Assembly (NCBI RefSeq): GCF_001645185.1
Contig: NZ_LXTQ01000030.1
Coordinates: 1-64,000 of the forward strand
Length of the DNA stretch: 64,000 nt
Source: Methylobacillus sp. MM3
Lineage (GTDB): Bacteria; Pseudomonadota; Gammaproteobacteria; Burkholderiales; Methylophilaceae
Direction: 5' to 3'
Shown here: piece by piece, positions 1 to 8,564 of the stretch
Position numbering within the stretch: the first letter of the stretch is position 1
How the letters are laid out: every line of letters starts with the position of its first letter
Notes under the pieces: model-generated
Databases searched by the model: none
Seen by the model: the letters and a program-made list of their open reading frames with translations, nothing else
Told to the model about the DNA's origin: nothing
Position numbers and translations under genes: made by a program

Positions 1-142
1 GCAGCGCGCCCGTGTTCACCTGGTTGGCGATCTTCTTGCAGGCGGTGACGACGTCGTTCAAGAGCAGCGTGAATTCGCCCGTGGCGCCGGAAAAACGCCG
101 CTGTTCTTCGATGATGAATTGGGTGAGGGTCAGTCCGCTCAT
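1..142 (-). CDS. fbp: Fructose-1,6-bisphosphatase class 1, N-terminal part
   Basis: Only the first 47 codons lie in the window; the gene continues beyond base 1. The translation starts MSGLTLTQFIIEEQRR and continues with a stretch containing DVVTACKKIANQV and a following N-T-G-A-L. This matches the N-terminal helix and AMP-site region of class 1 fructose-1,6-bisphosphatases, the gluconeogenic and Calvin-cycle enzyme that hydrolyses fructose 1,6-bisphosphate. It is divergent from mlaA across a 204-bp spacer in which I see no convincing promoter. The family call is fairly firm, but catalytic residues are outside the window. Confidence 0.8.
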   Translation of the reverse strand, partial: MSGLTLTQFIIEEQRRFSGATGEFTLLLNDVVTACKKIANQVNTGAL

Positions 143-346
143 GATGATCTTTCCGAATAGAATTTAAACGAAGATGGCAGGGCCACAAGGGATGTCACAT
201 ATTTGCCACAGAATTCTAGCACGCTGCGGCGGAGACCCCGAAAGGGCTGGACAATTCCACTACCCTTCCATTAAAGTTCACGCTAATTGTAAAGCGGCGT
301 GAAGACCGCCTCCCCCCGCATTAAAATAATTACTCAGAGGTTACGC

Positions 347-1114
347 ATGCGTATGAATGGCACCAAGGGTTTACTCGCTGGCATCTTGTTAGCCGGCATG
401 CTTGGCGGATGCGCCACGCAAGGCAACAAGGATCCGCTGGAAAGCATGAACCGCGGTATCTACAAGTTCAACGACACCGTAGACAAGGCTGCCATCAAGC
501 CCGTTGCCGGCGCATACAAAGCCGTCGTCCCGAGCCCGCTGCGCACCGGTGTAAACAACTTCTTCACCAACCTTGGCACCGTGGTCACGCTCGTCAACGA
601 TCTGCTCCAGTTCAAGCTCGATAAGGCGATGACCGACGCCGGCCGTCTGGCGATTAACAGCACCTTCGGTATCGCTGGCCTGATCGATGTCGCTTCGATG
701 GACAATATTGAAAAAAATAATGAGGATTTCGGCCAGACGCTCGCCTACTGGGGCTGGAAAGACAGCACCTACCTCGTTCTGCCGTTCCTTGGCCCGAGCA
801 CGCTGCGCGATACTGGCGGCCTGATAGTCGATACCGCATTCATCGATCCGATCTATTACATTGAAGATGTTCCGGCACGCAACTCGGCAATAGCGCTCAA
901 GTTCGTCGATCGTCGTTCGCAATACCTGCCGGCCAGCGATCTTCTGGACGAAGCCGCGCTCGATCCTTACGCATTCATGCGCGATGCCTACATGCAACGC
1001 CGCAATAGCCAGATTCTTGATGGCGATGTGCCCCATGAGGAATGGGACGACACGGAAATGGATGACGAACCGGCCCAACCGGCACCGGCTGTAGCCAGCG
1101 CCGAAGCTAGGTAA
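347..1114 (+). CDS. mlaA: MlaA (VacJ) outer-membrane lipoprotein
   Basis: This 255-residue lipoprotein is the outer-membrane component of the Mla system, which keeps the outer leaflet asymmetric by removing misplaced phospholipids. The start at 347 is chosen over an upstream in-frame GTG at 299 because AGAGG sits 6 bases before it and because it gives a clean lipoprotein signal: a short basic N-terminus, a hydrophobic run and the lipobox LGGC followed by AT. The body has the family hallmarks DPLESMNRGIYKFND near the N-terminus, FGIAGLIDVA, DFGQTLAYWG and LPFLGPSTLRD. The C-terminal tail is acidic then Ala/Pro rich. The usual mlaFEDCB partners are not here; the gene stands alone between fbp and pmbA. 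Confidence 0.93.
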   Translation: MRMNGTKGLLAGILLAGMLGGCATQGNKDPLESMNRGIYKFNDTVDKAAIKPVAGAYKAVVPSPLRTGVNNFFTNLGTVVTLVNDLLQFKLDKAMTDAGRLAINSTFGIAGLIDVASMDNIEKNNEDFGQTLAYWGWKDSTYLVLPFLGPSTLRDTGGLIVDTAFIDPIYYIEDVPARNSAIALKFVDRRSQYLPASDLLDEAALDPYAFMRDAYMQRRNSQILDGDVPHEEWDDTEMDDEPAQPAPAVASAEAR

Positions 1115-1130
1115 CAGCTTCCGCATCAAC

Positions 1131-1159
1131 AAAAAAGCCCCGCAATGCGGGGCTTTTTT
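1131..1159. terminator. Bidirectional rho-independent terminator
   Basis: A perfect 13-bp inverted repeat (AAAAAAGCCCCGC, loop AAT, GCGGGGCTTTTTT) lies between the convergent ends of mlaA and pmbA. The GC stem flanked by A6 and T6 lets it work in both directions. Confidence 0.93.
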
Positions 1160-1174
1160 GTTTCAACCGACGGG

Positions 1175-2515
1175 TTACTCGCCAGCGACGGTCATGCGCT
1201 CTATCAGTATCGACCCTGTCTGCCTAGAACCCTGAACCAGGATATCGCTGCCCACTGCAACAACTTCCCGGAACATGTCCTTCAGATTGCCGGCGATCGT
1301 GATCTCTTCCACCGGGTACTGGATCTGGCCGTTTTCCACCCAGAAACCCGCCGCGCCACGGGAGTAATCGCCGGTCACCGGATTGATGCCATGCCCCAGC
1401 AACTCGGTCACCAACAAACCTGTTCCCATCGTCCGCAGCAATGCTTCGAAATTCTGATCGCCACTCTTCAGGATGAGGTTATGGTTGCCGCCCGCATTGC
1501 CGGTAGTCGTCATGCCGAGCTTGCGTGCCGAATAGCTGGAAAGCATGTAACCCTGCAGTATGCCGTCCACGACCAGGTCGCGCGATTGCGTCGCGACGCC
1601 TTCATTATCGAACGGTGCGCTAGCCAGACCGCGCAGCAGGTGGGGACGCTCGCTGATCACGATCTGCGGCGCGAATACTTGCTGGCCGAGACTATCCAGC
1701 AGGAATGAAGATTTGCGATAGAGGTTGCCGCCGGATACTGCGGATACAAAATGCGACAGCAGCCCGGAAGCAATGCTGGCTTCAAACAGCACAGGCACCT
1801 GCGCGGTTTTGAGGCGTTGCGCGCCGAGTCGTCGCGCCGTGCGCTCGCCGGCCTTGCGGCCGACCAGTTCGGCGGATTCGAGGTCTGCGGCGGCGCGAGC
1901 CGAGGTATACCAGTAGTCGCGCTGCATGCTGTCGCCCTGTTCGGCGATGACCGAGCAGCTCACTGAATGGCGCGAAGTGAAATAGCCGTTGTTGAAGCCG
2001 TTGCTGTTGGCGTAGGAAAACAATCCGCCGTAAGTGGAAACGCTCGCCCCTTCGGAATTGTTGATGCGGCTGTCCGCCGCCAGTGCCGCACCTTCACAGC
2101 GTCTTGCGAGGAGGATGGCTTCGTCGACCGAAATATCCCAGGGATGATATAGATCCAGGTCAGGAATGTCCTGCGCCAGCAGGGCAGGATCGGCCAGGCC
2201 GCAAAACTCGTCATGCGCGGTATAACGCGCGATACTGCACGCCGCCGCAACCGTATCCTTCAGCGCCTGCACCGACAGGTCGGAAGTATTCGCATGGCCG
2301 CGCCGCTTTCCGAAATACACCGTCACCGATATGCCCTTGTCGCGGTTGTATTCGATGGTTTCCACCTCATCCAGCCGAACCGAGACATTCTGGCCGATGC
2401 CCATGCTGATTTCCGCTTCGGCAGCGGTTGCGCCTGCGGCGGCGGCCAATTGCAGCACATCCGCGCTCATCTGCTGCAGATCATCCAGGGAATGGCTAAA
2501 ACGGGGGTCGCTCAC
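1175..2515 (-). CDS. pmbA: PmbA/TldE, TldD-TldE protease subunit
   Basis: This 446-residue protein belongs to the TldD/PmbA metalloprotease family, which acts with TldD in the cytoplasm in unfolding-linked degradation and in maturation of modified peptides such as microcins. The N-terminal AAAAGATAAEAEIS and the central NRDKGISVTVYFGKRRGHANTSD are typical, as are the glycine-rich C-terminal blocks ending in GSRQTGSILIERMTVAGE. Like TldE subunits, it lacks the HExxxH zinc motif carried by TldD. The start is a GTG at 2515 without a clear ribosome site. It is divergent from darP, a conserved neighbourhood in proteobacteria. tldD is not in the window. Confidence 0.92.
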   Translation of the reverse strand: MSDPRFSHSLDDLQQMSADVLQLAAAAGATAAEAEISMGIGQNVSVRLDEVETIEYNRDKGISVTVYFGKRRGHANTSDLSVQALKDTVAAACSIARYTAHDEFCGLADPALLAQDIPDLDLYHPWDISVDEAILLARRCEGAALAADSRINNSEGASVSTYGGLFSYANSNGFNNGYFTSRHSVSCSVIAEQGDSMQRDYWYTSARAAADLESAELVGRKAGERTARRLGAQRLKTAQVPVLFEASIASGLLSHFVSAVSGGNLYRKSSFLLDSLGQQVFAPQIVISERPHLLRGLASAPFDNEGVATQSRDLVVDGILQGYMLSSYSARKLGMTTTGNAGGNHNLILKSGDQNFEALLRTMGTGLLVTELLGHGINPVTGDYSRGAAGFWVENGQIQYPVEEITIAGNLKDMFREVVAVGSDILVQGSRQTGSILIERMTVAGE

Positions 2516-2554
2516 GGAAAAGGCCTTAGCAAAAAGCTGCTATCATACCGCAGC

Positions 2555-3058
2555 ATGAACAAGTCAGATGAAACCACGGATCAGGAACCCATCAGCAAAA
2601 CCCAGCGCAAGGCGGCAATGCAGGAATTGCAGTCGCTGGGCGAAGAGCTGATCGAACTCAACAACGGACAACTGGCGCAGCTCGATTTGCCCGAAGCGCT
2701 GCTGGATGCCGTCAAACAGGCCCAACGCATTACGTCAAACAGCGCCATTGCCCGTCAGCGGCAATATATCGGCCGCCTGATGCGCGAAATCGATACCGCG
2801 CCCATCTCCGCGATGCTGGATAAATGGAAAGGCACGAATCGGGAAGAAAACGCGCATTTTCATCAACTGGAAAAACTGCGCGCCCGCCTGCTGGATGACG
2901 ACAACGCCCTTTCCGAATACCTGGCCGACCACCCGGAGGCCGATAGTCAGCAGATCCGCACTTTGATCCGCAACGCGCGCAAGGAAGCCGCTGCCGGCAA
3001 GCCGCCGAAAAGTAGCCGCGAACTCTTTAAGCTGCTGCGCGAATACAGCAATCACTAA
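2555..3058 (+). CDS. darP: DarP (YjgA), ribosome-associated assembly factor
   Basis: The 167-residue product matches the YjgA/DarP family of small helical proteins that bind the late 50S precursor and help its maturation. Diagnostic parts are SKTQRKAAMQELQSLGEELIEL at the start, RQRQYIGRLMREIDTAPI in the middle and a C-terminus with LIRNARKE followed by Lys/Ser-rich SRELFKLLREY. The ATG at 2555 is preferred to a long upstream in-frame extension that would run antisense through pmbA. A TATCAT sequence lies only 9 bases before the start, so the leader may be very short. The pmbA/darP pairing is conserved. Confidence 0.9.
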   Translation: MNKSDETTDQEPISKTQRKAAMQELQSLGEELIELNNGQLAQLDLPEALLDAVKQAQRITSNSAIARQRQYIGRLMREIDTAPISAMLDKWKGTNREENAHFHQLEKLRARLLDDDNALSEYLADHPEADSQQIRTLIRNARKEAAAGKPPKSSRELFKLLREYSNH

Positions 3059-3111
3059 GAGCTCGTTTCATTTGGACTCAACGCGAGGGATGTATCCAAT
3101 TGAAACGGCTC
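3059..3111. repeat. Imperfect inverted repeat between convergent genes
   Basis: GAGCTCGTTTCATTTGG (3059-3075) and CCAATTGAAACGGCTC (3096-3111) are near-perfect reverse complements. They can form a long hairpin between the converging ends of darP and the PDZ gene. There is no T-tract, so it is not a standard terminator, though it could stop or protect both transcripts. Confidence 0.6.
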
Positions 3112-3848
3112 TAATGTGCGTTCAGCGTGACCATCTGATGCTGCTCGGCGCCCATGCGGACAAAGACCACATCGGTTTTCTGGCCGGCATAGCGCTGCGC
3201 CGCCTGGGATAGCAACTCCGGCTTGTCGAGCTGCATTTCACCCAGGCGCAGCAGAGTGTCGCCTTTCTGCAGCCCCGCCGCCGCAGCCGGCGAGCCCTTG
3301 ATGACGGCGATCACTTCCAGCCCCTGCGCCGGCACGCCCTCTTCCTGCACCTGCTTGACATGCACTCCGAGCAGCGGCGTCGGCAGTTTGGTCCAGAAGG
3401 AGGCAAAATAATTGTAGAACTTGTTGTCGGCTGACTTGGCGGCTTCTTCCTGGGCCTCATTGTCCGGCTTGTTCAACTTGTCCCTGGCCTGATCCAGCTT
3501 GACGCTGGCCGGGGTTTCGCCCGATCGGGCAGTGTATACAAGCGCCAGATCGGCATTGATCTTCCGCGCCTGTTCAGTCAACTTTTCCGGCGGCACGTCG
3601 GCGGCTTCAAACGAGGAATAGCCCAGCAAGTCATAGCCGTCTTCCAGCAAGGTCTGATAATCCGCGACGCGATCCTGCCCGCGAAAAACCTGGGGCTCGC
3701 CCGCAAGGCTCGCCTTGGGCGAGGCCATGCGAGTCTTGTAATTTTTGGTATAGGGATTGAGGGCTGGCTCGTCTTGTGGCTCCGCCAGGCTTGCCGGAGC
3801 GTACACGGTCAACAGAAAAATAAGCAATAAAGGCAGTGAGCGGCGCAT
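3111..3848 (-). CDS. Secreted PDZ-domain protein, function unknown
   Basis: This 245-residue protein starts with a signal peptide (MRRSLPLLLIFLLTVYAPASLA), so it is exported. The ATG at 3848 is preferred over an upstream in-frame start because AGAGGA lies just before it. Residues about 70-130 hold a small domain with GYDLLGYSSFEA and NADLALVYTAR, as in periplasmic proteins that pair such a module with PDZ. The C-terminal 85 residues form a PDZ domain: LLGVHVKQV, IKGSPAAAAGLQKGDTLLRLG. No protease triad is present, so a binding or adaptor role is more likely than catalysis. It is divergent from mogA. Confidence 0.75.
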   Translation of the reverse strand: MRRSLPLLLIFLLTVYAPASLAEPQDEPALNPYTKNYKTRMASPKASLAGEPQVFRGQDRVADYQTLLEDGYDLLGYSSFEAADVPPEKLTEQARKINADLALVYTARSGETPASVKLDQARDKLNKPDNEAQEEAAKSADNKFYNYFASFWTKLPTPLLGVHVKQVQEEGVPAQGLEVIAVIKGSPAAAAGLQKGDTLLRLGEMQLDKPELLSQAAQRYAGQKTDVVFVRMGAEQHQMVTLNAH

Positions 3849-3931
3849 GAGTTTTCCTCTTTCGACATCCGTTATCCGGCATCTGAATGGTATGATAAAT
3901 CCTCTTAAACGCAGCTTCTGTGACAGCATCC

Positions 3932-4522
3932 ATGACTGAAAAATTCATCAAGATCGGACTGGTATCCATCAGTGACCGCGCTTCTTCCGGCGCTTACGAG
4001 GACCAGGGCATTCCCGCATTGAAGGAATGGCTGGGATTGGCGCTGAAAACTCCGTGGGAACACGTCGCGCGCATCATTCCCGACGAACAGGATGAAATCG
4101 AGGCCACGCTGTGCGATCTGGTGGATCAGGAAGCATGTTCGCTGGTATTGACCACTGGCGGCACCGGTCCCGCCTTGCGCGACGTCACGCCGGAGGCGAC
4201 GCTGGCCATCGCCGACAAGGTGATGCCCGGCTTTGGTGAGCAAATGCGCCAGATCAGCCTGCAATTCGTGCCGACCGCCATTCTCTCGCGCCAGGTCGCC
4301 GTCATTCGCAAGCAGAGCCTGATCATCAACCTCCCCGGCCAACCGAAATCCATACGCGAAACGCTGGAAGGATTGAAGGATGCCGATGACAAACAACGGG
4401 TACATGGCATTTTCGCGGCCGTACCGTACTGCCTGGACCTGATAGGCGCGCCTTACATCGAAACGAACGAGGCTGTGACCAAGGCTTTCCGGCCAAAATC
4501 GGCGCAAAAACCACAGGCATGA
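3932..4522 (+). CDS. mogA: Molybdopterin adenylyltransferase MogA
   Basis: The 196-residue product is a MoaB/Mog-type protein that adenylylates molybdopterin before molybdenum insertion. It begins MTEKFIKIGLVSISDRAS, very close to the known MogA start, and contains the family signature TTGGTGPALRDVTPEAT and a later INLPGQPKSIRETL. The ATG at 3932 is chosen on alignment to the family; an in-frame GTG at 3920 is possible, and neither has a clear ribosome site. No other molybdopterin genes are nearby. It is followed by a REP-like hairpin and then thiL. Confidence 0.9.
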   Translation: MTEKFIKIGLVSISDRASSGAYEDQGIPALKEWLGLALKTPWEHVARIIPDEQDEIEATLCDLVDQEACSLVLTTGGTGPALRDVTPEATLAIADKVMPGFGEQMRQISLQFVPTAILSRQVAVIRKQSLIINLPGQPKSIRETLEGLKDADDKQRVHGIFAAVPYCLDLIGAPYIETNEAVTKAFRPKSAQKPQA

Positions 4523-4531
4523 CCTCCCTCC

Positions 4532-4600
4532 GTAGCGCAGGCCTCCTGCCTGCAACACCCGATTCAATATTGACGATGCAGGCGAAGACGCCTGCGCTGC
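4532..4600. repeat. REP-like palindromic repeat pair
   Basis: Two arms, GTAGCGCAGGCCTCCTGCCTGC (4532-4553) and the reverse-complementary TGCAGGCGAAGACGCCTGCG run (4577-4600), flank a 22-base loop. The second arm itself contains a perfect 7-bp hairpin, GCAGGCG-AAGA-CGCCTGC. The same unit recurs at 10035-10058 with loop ATAA. The repeated, intergenic, palindromic form is that of a REP/BIME-type element. Confidence 0.7.
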
Positions 4601-4604
4601 GGGC

Positions 4605-5561
4605 ATGAGCTCCGAATTCAACCTGATCGAACGCTTTTTCACCAAACCCACGCCGCAAGCAGTGCTGGGCGTCGGCGACGATGCCGCGCTGCTGGCGGCA
4701 AGTCCGGACATGGAGCTGGCGGTATCCACCGACATGCTGGTTTCAGGCACGCACTTCTTTCCCGATGCCGACCCGCGCAAGCTCGGCTGGAAAACCCTGG
4801 CCGTGAATGTTTCGGACATGGCCGCGATGGGCGCCCGGCCGCGATGGGCCACGCTGGCCATCGCGCTGCCGCATGCCGATGAACCCTGGCTTTCCGCCTT
4901 CGCCAGCGGCTTTTTTGCTTGCGCCAGGGAATTCGGCGTCGATCTCGTCGGCGGCGATACCACGCGCGGCCCCCTCAATCTTTCGGTCACGATCTTTGGC
5001 GAGATTCCGCGCGGGCAGGCCTTGCGACGCAACGGCGCGCAGCCTGACGACGATATCTGGGTTTCCGGTACGCTGGGCGGCGCGGCGTTGGCACTGGCCG
5101 CATTGCAAGGCAATACCGCACTCGACGAAGACGATCTTGCCTCTTGCCGCCGCCTGCTCGATACGCCGCAGCCGCGTGTTGAACTCGGGATGGCTCTGCG
5201 CGGTATCGCGAATAGCGCCCTGGACATCTCCGATGGCCTGATCGGCGATCTCGGCCATATTCTCGAACGTTCCAATGTCGGCGCAGAGCTCTGCTTCGAT
5301 GCGCTGCCGGCGCATACGGTGCTTGAGTCGCATCTTGCAGATGAATGGGCGCAACGCTGTCTGCTTTCCGGCGGCGACGATTATGAATTGTGCTTCACCG
5401 CTCCACGGGCGCGGCACGATGATATCAAGGCCCTGGAAGACAGACTGGGGCTAAAGCTGAGCCGCATAGGAAAAATTACTGCCGATTCAGGATTGCAGAT
5501 GCTCGATGCAGCCGGGCAAACCATGCCGAAACCGGAGAGCGGCTATGACCACTTTGCCTGA
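4605..5561 (+). CDS. thiL: Thiamine-monophosphate kinase
   Basis: ThiL phosphorylates thiamine monophosphate to the active cofactor thiamine pyrophosphate. The 318-residue protein has the expected PurM-like fold motifs: [12 protein letters not shown] at the start, GVGDDAALL (metal and substrate aspartates), [32 protein letters not shown] and [11 protein letters not shown] near the C-terminus. It directly follows the REP-like hairpin and has no obvious ribosome site. Its 3' end overlaps pgpA by 17 bp, which suggests translational coupling in a thiL-pgpA-pncC operon, an arrangement widespread in proteobacteria. Confidence 0.95.
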   Translation: MSSEFNLIERFFTKPTPQAVLGVGDDAALLAASPDMELAVSTDMLVSGTHFFPDADPRKLGWKTLAVNVSDMAAMGARPRWATLAIALPHADEPWLSAFASGFFACAREFGVDLVGGDTTRGPLNLSVTIFGEIPRGQALRRNGAQPDDDIWVSGTLGGAALALAALQGNTALDEDDLASCRRLLDTPQPRVELGMALRGIANSALDISDGLIGDLGHILERSNVGAELCFDALPAHTVLESHLADEWAQRCLLSGGDDYELCFTAPRARHDDIKALEDRLGLKLSRIGKITADSGLQMLDAAGQTMPKPESGYDHFA

Positions 5562-6033
5562 TCGCCGCTTTCTGCTGCAGCATCCAGCCCATCTGCTGGC
5601 TTTGGGCTTTGGCAGCGGGCTTGCGCGCATTGCGCCCGGCACGCTCGGCACTGTCGTCGCCTTCCCGCTTTTCTACGGCATGATGGCACTACCGACCGCC
5701 TTTCACCTGCCGTTGATTGCCCTGCTCTTTGTGGCCGGCATTCCCATTTGCGCCCGAACCAGCCAGGCCCTCGGCGTAGAAGATCACGGCGGCATCGTCT
5801 GGGATGAAATCGTCGCGATGCTGCTGGTGCTGGAATTCACACCGCGCACCTGGCCGTGGTGGCTGGCCGCATTCGTGCTGTTCCGCCTGTTCGATATCTG
5901 GAAGCCCTTCCCCATCCGTCTGTGCGACACCCGGCTGAAAGGCGGCTTCGGCGTGATGTTCGACGACCTGCTGGCGGCTATTTATACCCTCCTGACGCTT
6001 TATGCACTGCAATGGCTGACGATCCACTTGTAA
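5545..6033 (+). CDS. pgpA: Phosphatidylglycerophosphatase A
   Basis: PgpA is an inner-membrane phosphatase that removes the terminal phosphate of phosphatidylglycerophosphate in phospholipid synthesis. The 162-residue product shows the family signature [15 protein letters not shown] near the N-terminus, [17 protein letters not shown] in the middle, and [12 protein letters not shown] later, with hydrophobic membrane segments between them. The start at 5545 is supported by GGAGAGC upstream and by the family N-terminus. It overlaps the end of thiL by 17 bp and the start of pncC by 22 bp. Confidence 0.95.
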   Translation: MTTLPDRRFLLQHPAHLLALGFGSGLARIAPGTLGTVVAFPLFYGMMALPTAFHLPLIALLFVAGIPICARTSQALGVEDHGGIVWDEIVAMLLVLEFTPRTWPWWLAAFVLFRLFDIWKPFPIRLCDTRLKGGFGVMFDDLLAAIYTLLTLYALQWLTIHL

Positions 6034-6509
6034 CCCTCGCGGCACAACTCGGCACCACGCTCACCCAGCGCGGCTGGATGATGGCGCTGGCCGAATCGTG
6101 TACCGGCGGCATGGCGGCGCAATACGTCACCGCCGTACCCGGCAGTTCTTCGTGCTTCGAGCGCGGATTCGTCACCTACAGCAATAGCGCCAAGATCGAA
6201 CAGCTCGACGTCCGCCCGGAAACCCTGGAGCGCTACGGCGCCGTCAGCGAAGAAACCGCGCGCGAAATGGCGAAGGGCGCGCTCAACCATAGCCATACGC
6301 AGCTCACCGGCGCCATTACCGGCGTCGCCGGACCGGACGGCGGCACGCCGGACAAGCCGGTCGGCATGGTCTGTTTTGCCTGGGCCGGGCCGGATGGGTC
6401 GCTGCATAGCGAAACACACTATTTTCCGGGCGATCGCGATGCAATACGTCGCCAGTCGGTGGAAACCATCTTCCAAGGGCTGCTCAGGCTGGCAAATGGT
6501 TCTACTTGA
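6012..6509 (+). CDS. pncC: NMN amidohydrolase PncC (CinA C-terminal domain)
   Basis: This 165-residue stand-alone CinA C-terminal domain protein deamidates nicotinamide mononucleotide to nicotinate mononucleotide, recycling NAD breakdown products. Visible family motifs are ALAESCTGGMAAQYVT, CFERGFVTYSNSAKIEQL, GAVSEETAREMA and TGVAGPDGGTPDKPVG, the last covering the active-site region. It starts inside the end of pgpA. The N-terminal MoCF-like domain found in long CinA proteins is absent, as in E. coli PncC. Confidence 0.93.
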   Translation: MADDPLVTLAAQLGTTLTQRGWMMALAESCTGGMAAQYVTAVPGSSSCFERGFVTYSNSAKIEQLDVRPETLERYGAVSEETAREMAKGALNHSHTQLTGAITGVAGPDGGTPDKPVGMVCFAWAGPDGSLHSETHYFPGDRDAIRRQSVETIFQGLLRLANGST

Positions 6510-6534
6510 CCGCGCTCCCCGGCTCGCCTGTAAA
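6506..6534 (+). promoter_or_regulatory. Predicted sigma-70 promoter
   Basis: TTGACC (6506-6511) and TGTAAA (6529-6534) are separated by 17 bases just after pncC. The pair would drive the Sel1/J-domain operon, whose first codon is 72 bases downstream of the -10. Confidence 0.5.
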
Positions 6535-6606
6535 ATCGACGCCATGCTTCGCCTGAATTCAGCTCTCCACTCCCCGCAAGCTCGTTTCCGCTTGCAGTCC
6601 TGACCG

Positions 6607-7704
6607 ATGTACGAGCAACTCCCCGCCAGAACCTCCATTCGCCACGATCTGGCGCTGCCGTCGGATGACGACAGCCTGATCGCGCGCGGGTTGGCGGCAC
6701 TGCGCGCCAACCGGGAAGCCTTCGACGACGAGATATACAGCAAGGCCCGAGCGCAATTCCTCGAAATCGCCCGGCCACTGCTGCTGCGTAACCTGGCCTA
6801 CAACGATTTCGTCAAAATCTTTTTCCGGGATGTGATCGAAAAATTCGGCGACGGCGTCAAGCCCTACGCGATCCGTTTCACCAAGGAATGCGAAGCCGGA
6901 TTCACTCAACGCGACAAAAATCAGCAACAGCGCAGGAAACCGTCCAATCTCGTCAACAGCACCGACCGCGCCAGGCAAGACGAACGTTATCGCGTGGCAC
7001 GCGCAGTGTTCGACCGCGAAACGGCATTCGGCAACTGGCAGCTGGGGAATTCGGCCATCGCCTCGGCCCTGGCCGCGTTCCGGCAATTGGCGGACGAGCA
7101 ATACGAACAGGCCTATTATCCGCTTTCGGTACTGATACGCGCCGGACGCAGGGGCGATGAAGACCTTGCCCAGTCGCAGCATCTGGCACAACTGGCTTTC
7201 GAATGGAGTCTCGCCCGACAGACTGACCACGATGCGGAGCGCTGGTGCGACCTGGGCGACATGTACAAAAACGGCCATGGCGTTGCGCAGGATTTCAAGC
7301 AGGCCGAAGCCTGGTATCGCAAGGCGGCCGAACTGGGCGACCGGCGCGGCCAGTGGGCGCTAGGCCTGTGCATTTACGATTGCGACGGTTATGCCAGCCG
7401 CAATGACGAAGCATTGGAATGGATGGGCTGCGCCGCCGCGCAGGGCGGGCCTTTCCTGCAATGCTGGCTGGGCGATTTCTACCGCATGAACGGACGCTTC
7501 GAGGAAGCCTTGCACTGGTATGGGCACGCCGCCGCGCAGGACGACAAGGAAGGCCTGTTCAAGCTGGGCACGATGTACGAGGAAGGCAACGGCGTGCCGC
7601 AGGACGGCGACGCTGCTGCTTTCTGGTACCGCAAGGCCGCGAAGCAAGGTCACGCGGAAGCGCAATGGCAGCTCGGCCAGATACTGGAATACGATGGCTA
7701 CTGA
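6607..7704 (+). CDS. Sel1-like repeat protein
   Basis: The 365-residue protein has an uncharacterised helical N-terminal half (about residues 1-170) and a C-terminal half made of Sel1-like TPR repeats. Repeat signatures include DLGDMYKNGHGVAQDFKQAEAWYRKAAELGD, seen in part at residues 218-248, and LGTMYEEGNGVPQDGDAAAFWYRKAAKQGHAEAQWQLG in pieces at 320-360. Such repeats mediate protein-protein contacts. There is no signal peptide, so it is probably cytoplasmic. It overlaps the next gene, a J-domain protein, by 11 bp, and the two likely act together. No function can be named. Confidence 0.8.
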   Translation: MYEQLPARTSIRHDLALPSDDDSLIARGLAALRANREAFDDEIYSKARAQFLEIARPLLLRNLAYNDFVKIFFRDVIEKFGDGVKPYAIRFTKECEAGFTQRDKNQQQRRKPSNLVNSTDRARQDERYRVARAVFDRETAFGNWQLGNSAIASALAAFRQLADEQYEQAYYPLSVLIRAGRRGDEDLAQSQHLAQLAFEWSLARQTDHDAERWCDLGDMYKNGHGVAQDFKQAEAWYRKAAELGDRRGQWALGLCIYDCDGYASRNDEALEWMGCAAAQGGPFLQCWLGDFYRMNGRFEEALHWYGHAAAQDDKEGLFKLGTMYEEGNGVPQDGDAAAFWYRKAAKQGHAEAQWQLGQILEYDGY

Positions 7705-8473
7705 ATCCGGCGAAAATATGCTGGCACTGCCCGAGGAGCAGGAGCTCTATCGCCTGGCTGCGGAACAGGCCGAACTCGAAGAGCAGGTCGCCCAGGCCGA
7801 ACTGGCGCTCGAAATCGCCAAGACCGACACTGAGCGCTTCCGGCATCGTTATTACGAAGCTGTCGGTCGTCTCTATGCCGAGCTGGACGAACTCGACGCG
7901 CAACTCGCTTACGAACGCATGCTGCGTGCGCCCGGCGACCCCGTCGCCCAGACCCAGGCCCAAACCGCGCAGGCCCGCGCGGAGAAATCCGCAGAAGAAG
8001 CCGGGCTGGTCGGGGCGCGTCCCGAACCGCCTCCCGACACCTCCGCGGAATTGAAGCAGCTTTACCGCAAAGCGACCCGGCTGATGCATCCCGACCGCGC
8101 CACGACCGAATCCGAGCGCCTGCGCCGAACGGAGCTGATGTCGCGCGTCAATCGCGCTTACGAACGCGGCGACATGCGCGCCATCGAGAAACTGATCGTG
8201 GAATTCGGCCACGACCCGGAGGCCATCGAAGGCGAAGACGTGGCTTCGCGCATCGTGAAAACCATACGCCGTATCGCCCAGTTGCGCCGCCGCCTCGGCG
8301 AAGCGCAGCGCGAGCTGAAAGCACAGCAGCAAACCAGCACGTTCAAACTCAAGAAGACCATAGACACCGCCGAGGCCATGGGCGGCGACCCGCTCGGCGA
8401 CCTGGCGCGGCAACTGGCGCAGTCCATCGCCGAACGGCGGATACAGCTGGCAATCGCAAGGCAGCGGGCTTAG
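7694..8473 (+). CDS. Coiled-coil J-domain protein
   Basis: The 259-residue product begins with a Glu/Ala-rich coiled coil (about residues 10-75) and has a J-domain-like segment around residues 115-165: ELKQLYRKATRLMHPDRA, with the HPD tripeptide that stimulates Hsp70 ATPase, then RTELMSRVNRAYERGDM. A second coiled coil, about 185-220, follows. The ATG at 7694 overlaps the Sel1 gene; MLALPEEQ at 7718 is an alternative. It lacks the glycine-rich and zinc modules of DnaJ, so it would be a specialised co-chaperone. Pairing with a Sel1 protein suggests a client-specific role, which is inference. Confidence 0.75.
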   Translation: MATESGENMLALPEEQELYRLAAEQAELEEQVAQAELALEIAKTDTERFRHRYYEAVGRLYAELDELDAQLAYERMLRAPGDPVAQTQAQTAQARAEKSAEEAGLVGARPEPPPDTSAELKQLYRKATRLMHPDRATTESERLRRTELMSRVNRAYERGDMRAIEKLIVEFGHDPEAIEGEDVASRIVKTIRRIAQLRRRLGEAQRELKAQQQTSTFKLKKTIDTAEAMGGDPLGDLARQLAQSIAERRIQLAIARQRA

Positions 8474-8564
8474 GCATTGAATCCCATTTCAAAGGGCTTT
8501 CCGTCCTTACCTTACCTGCTGATTTATGAAATAATTCAGGATTTTTCAGAGCAGAGGATTCGAG

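Noticed and set aside
3905..5275. A 456-codon minus-strand frame over mogA and thiL
   Set aside because: It crosses two firm genes and the REP-like repeat; the product is low-complexity Ser/Arg/Pro.
8505..8564. LexA (SOS) box before recA
   Set aside because: CTG and CAG half-sites occur around 8518-8541, but their spacing is not CTG-N10-CAG and no CTGT-N8-ACAG is present.
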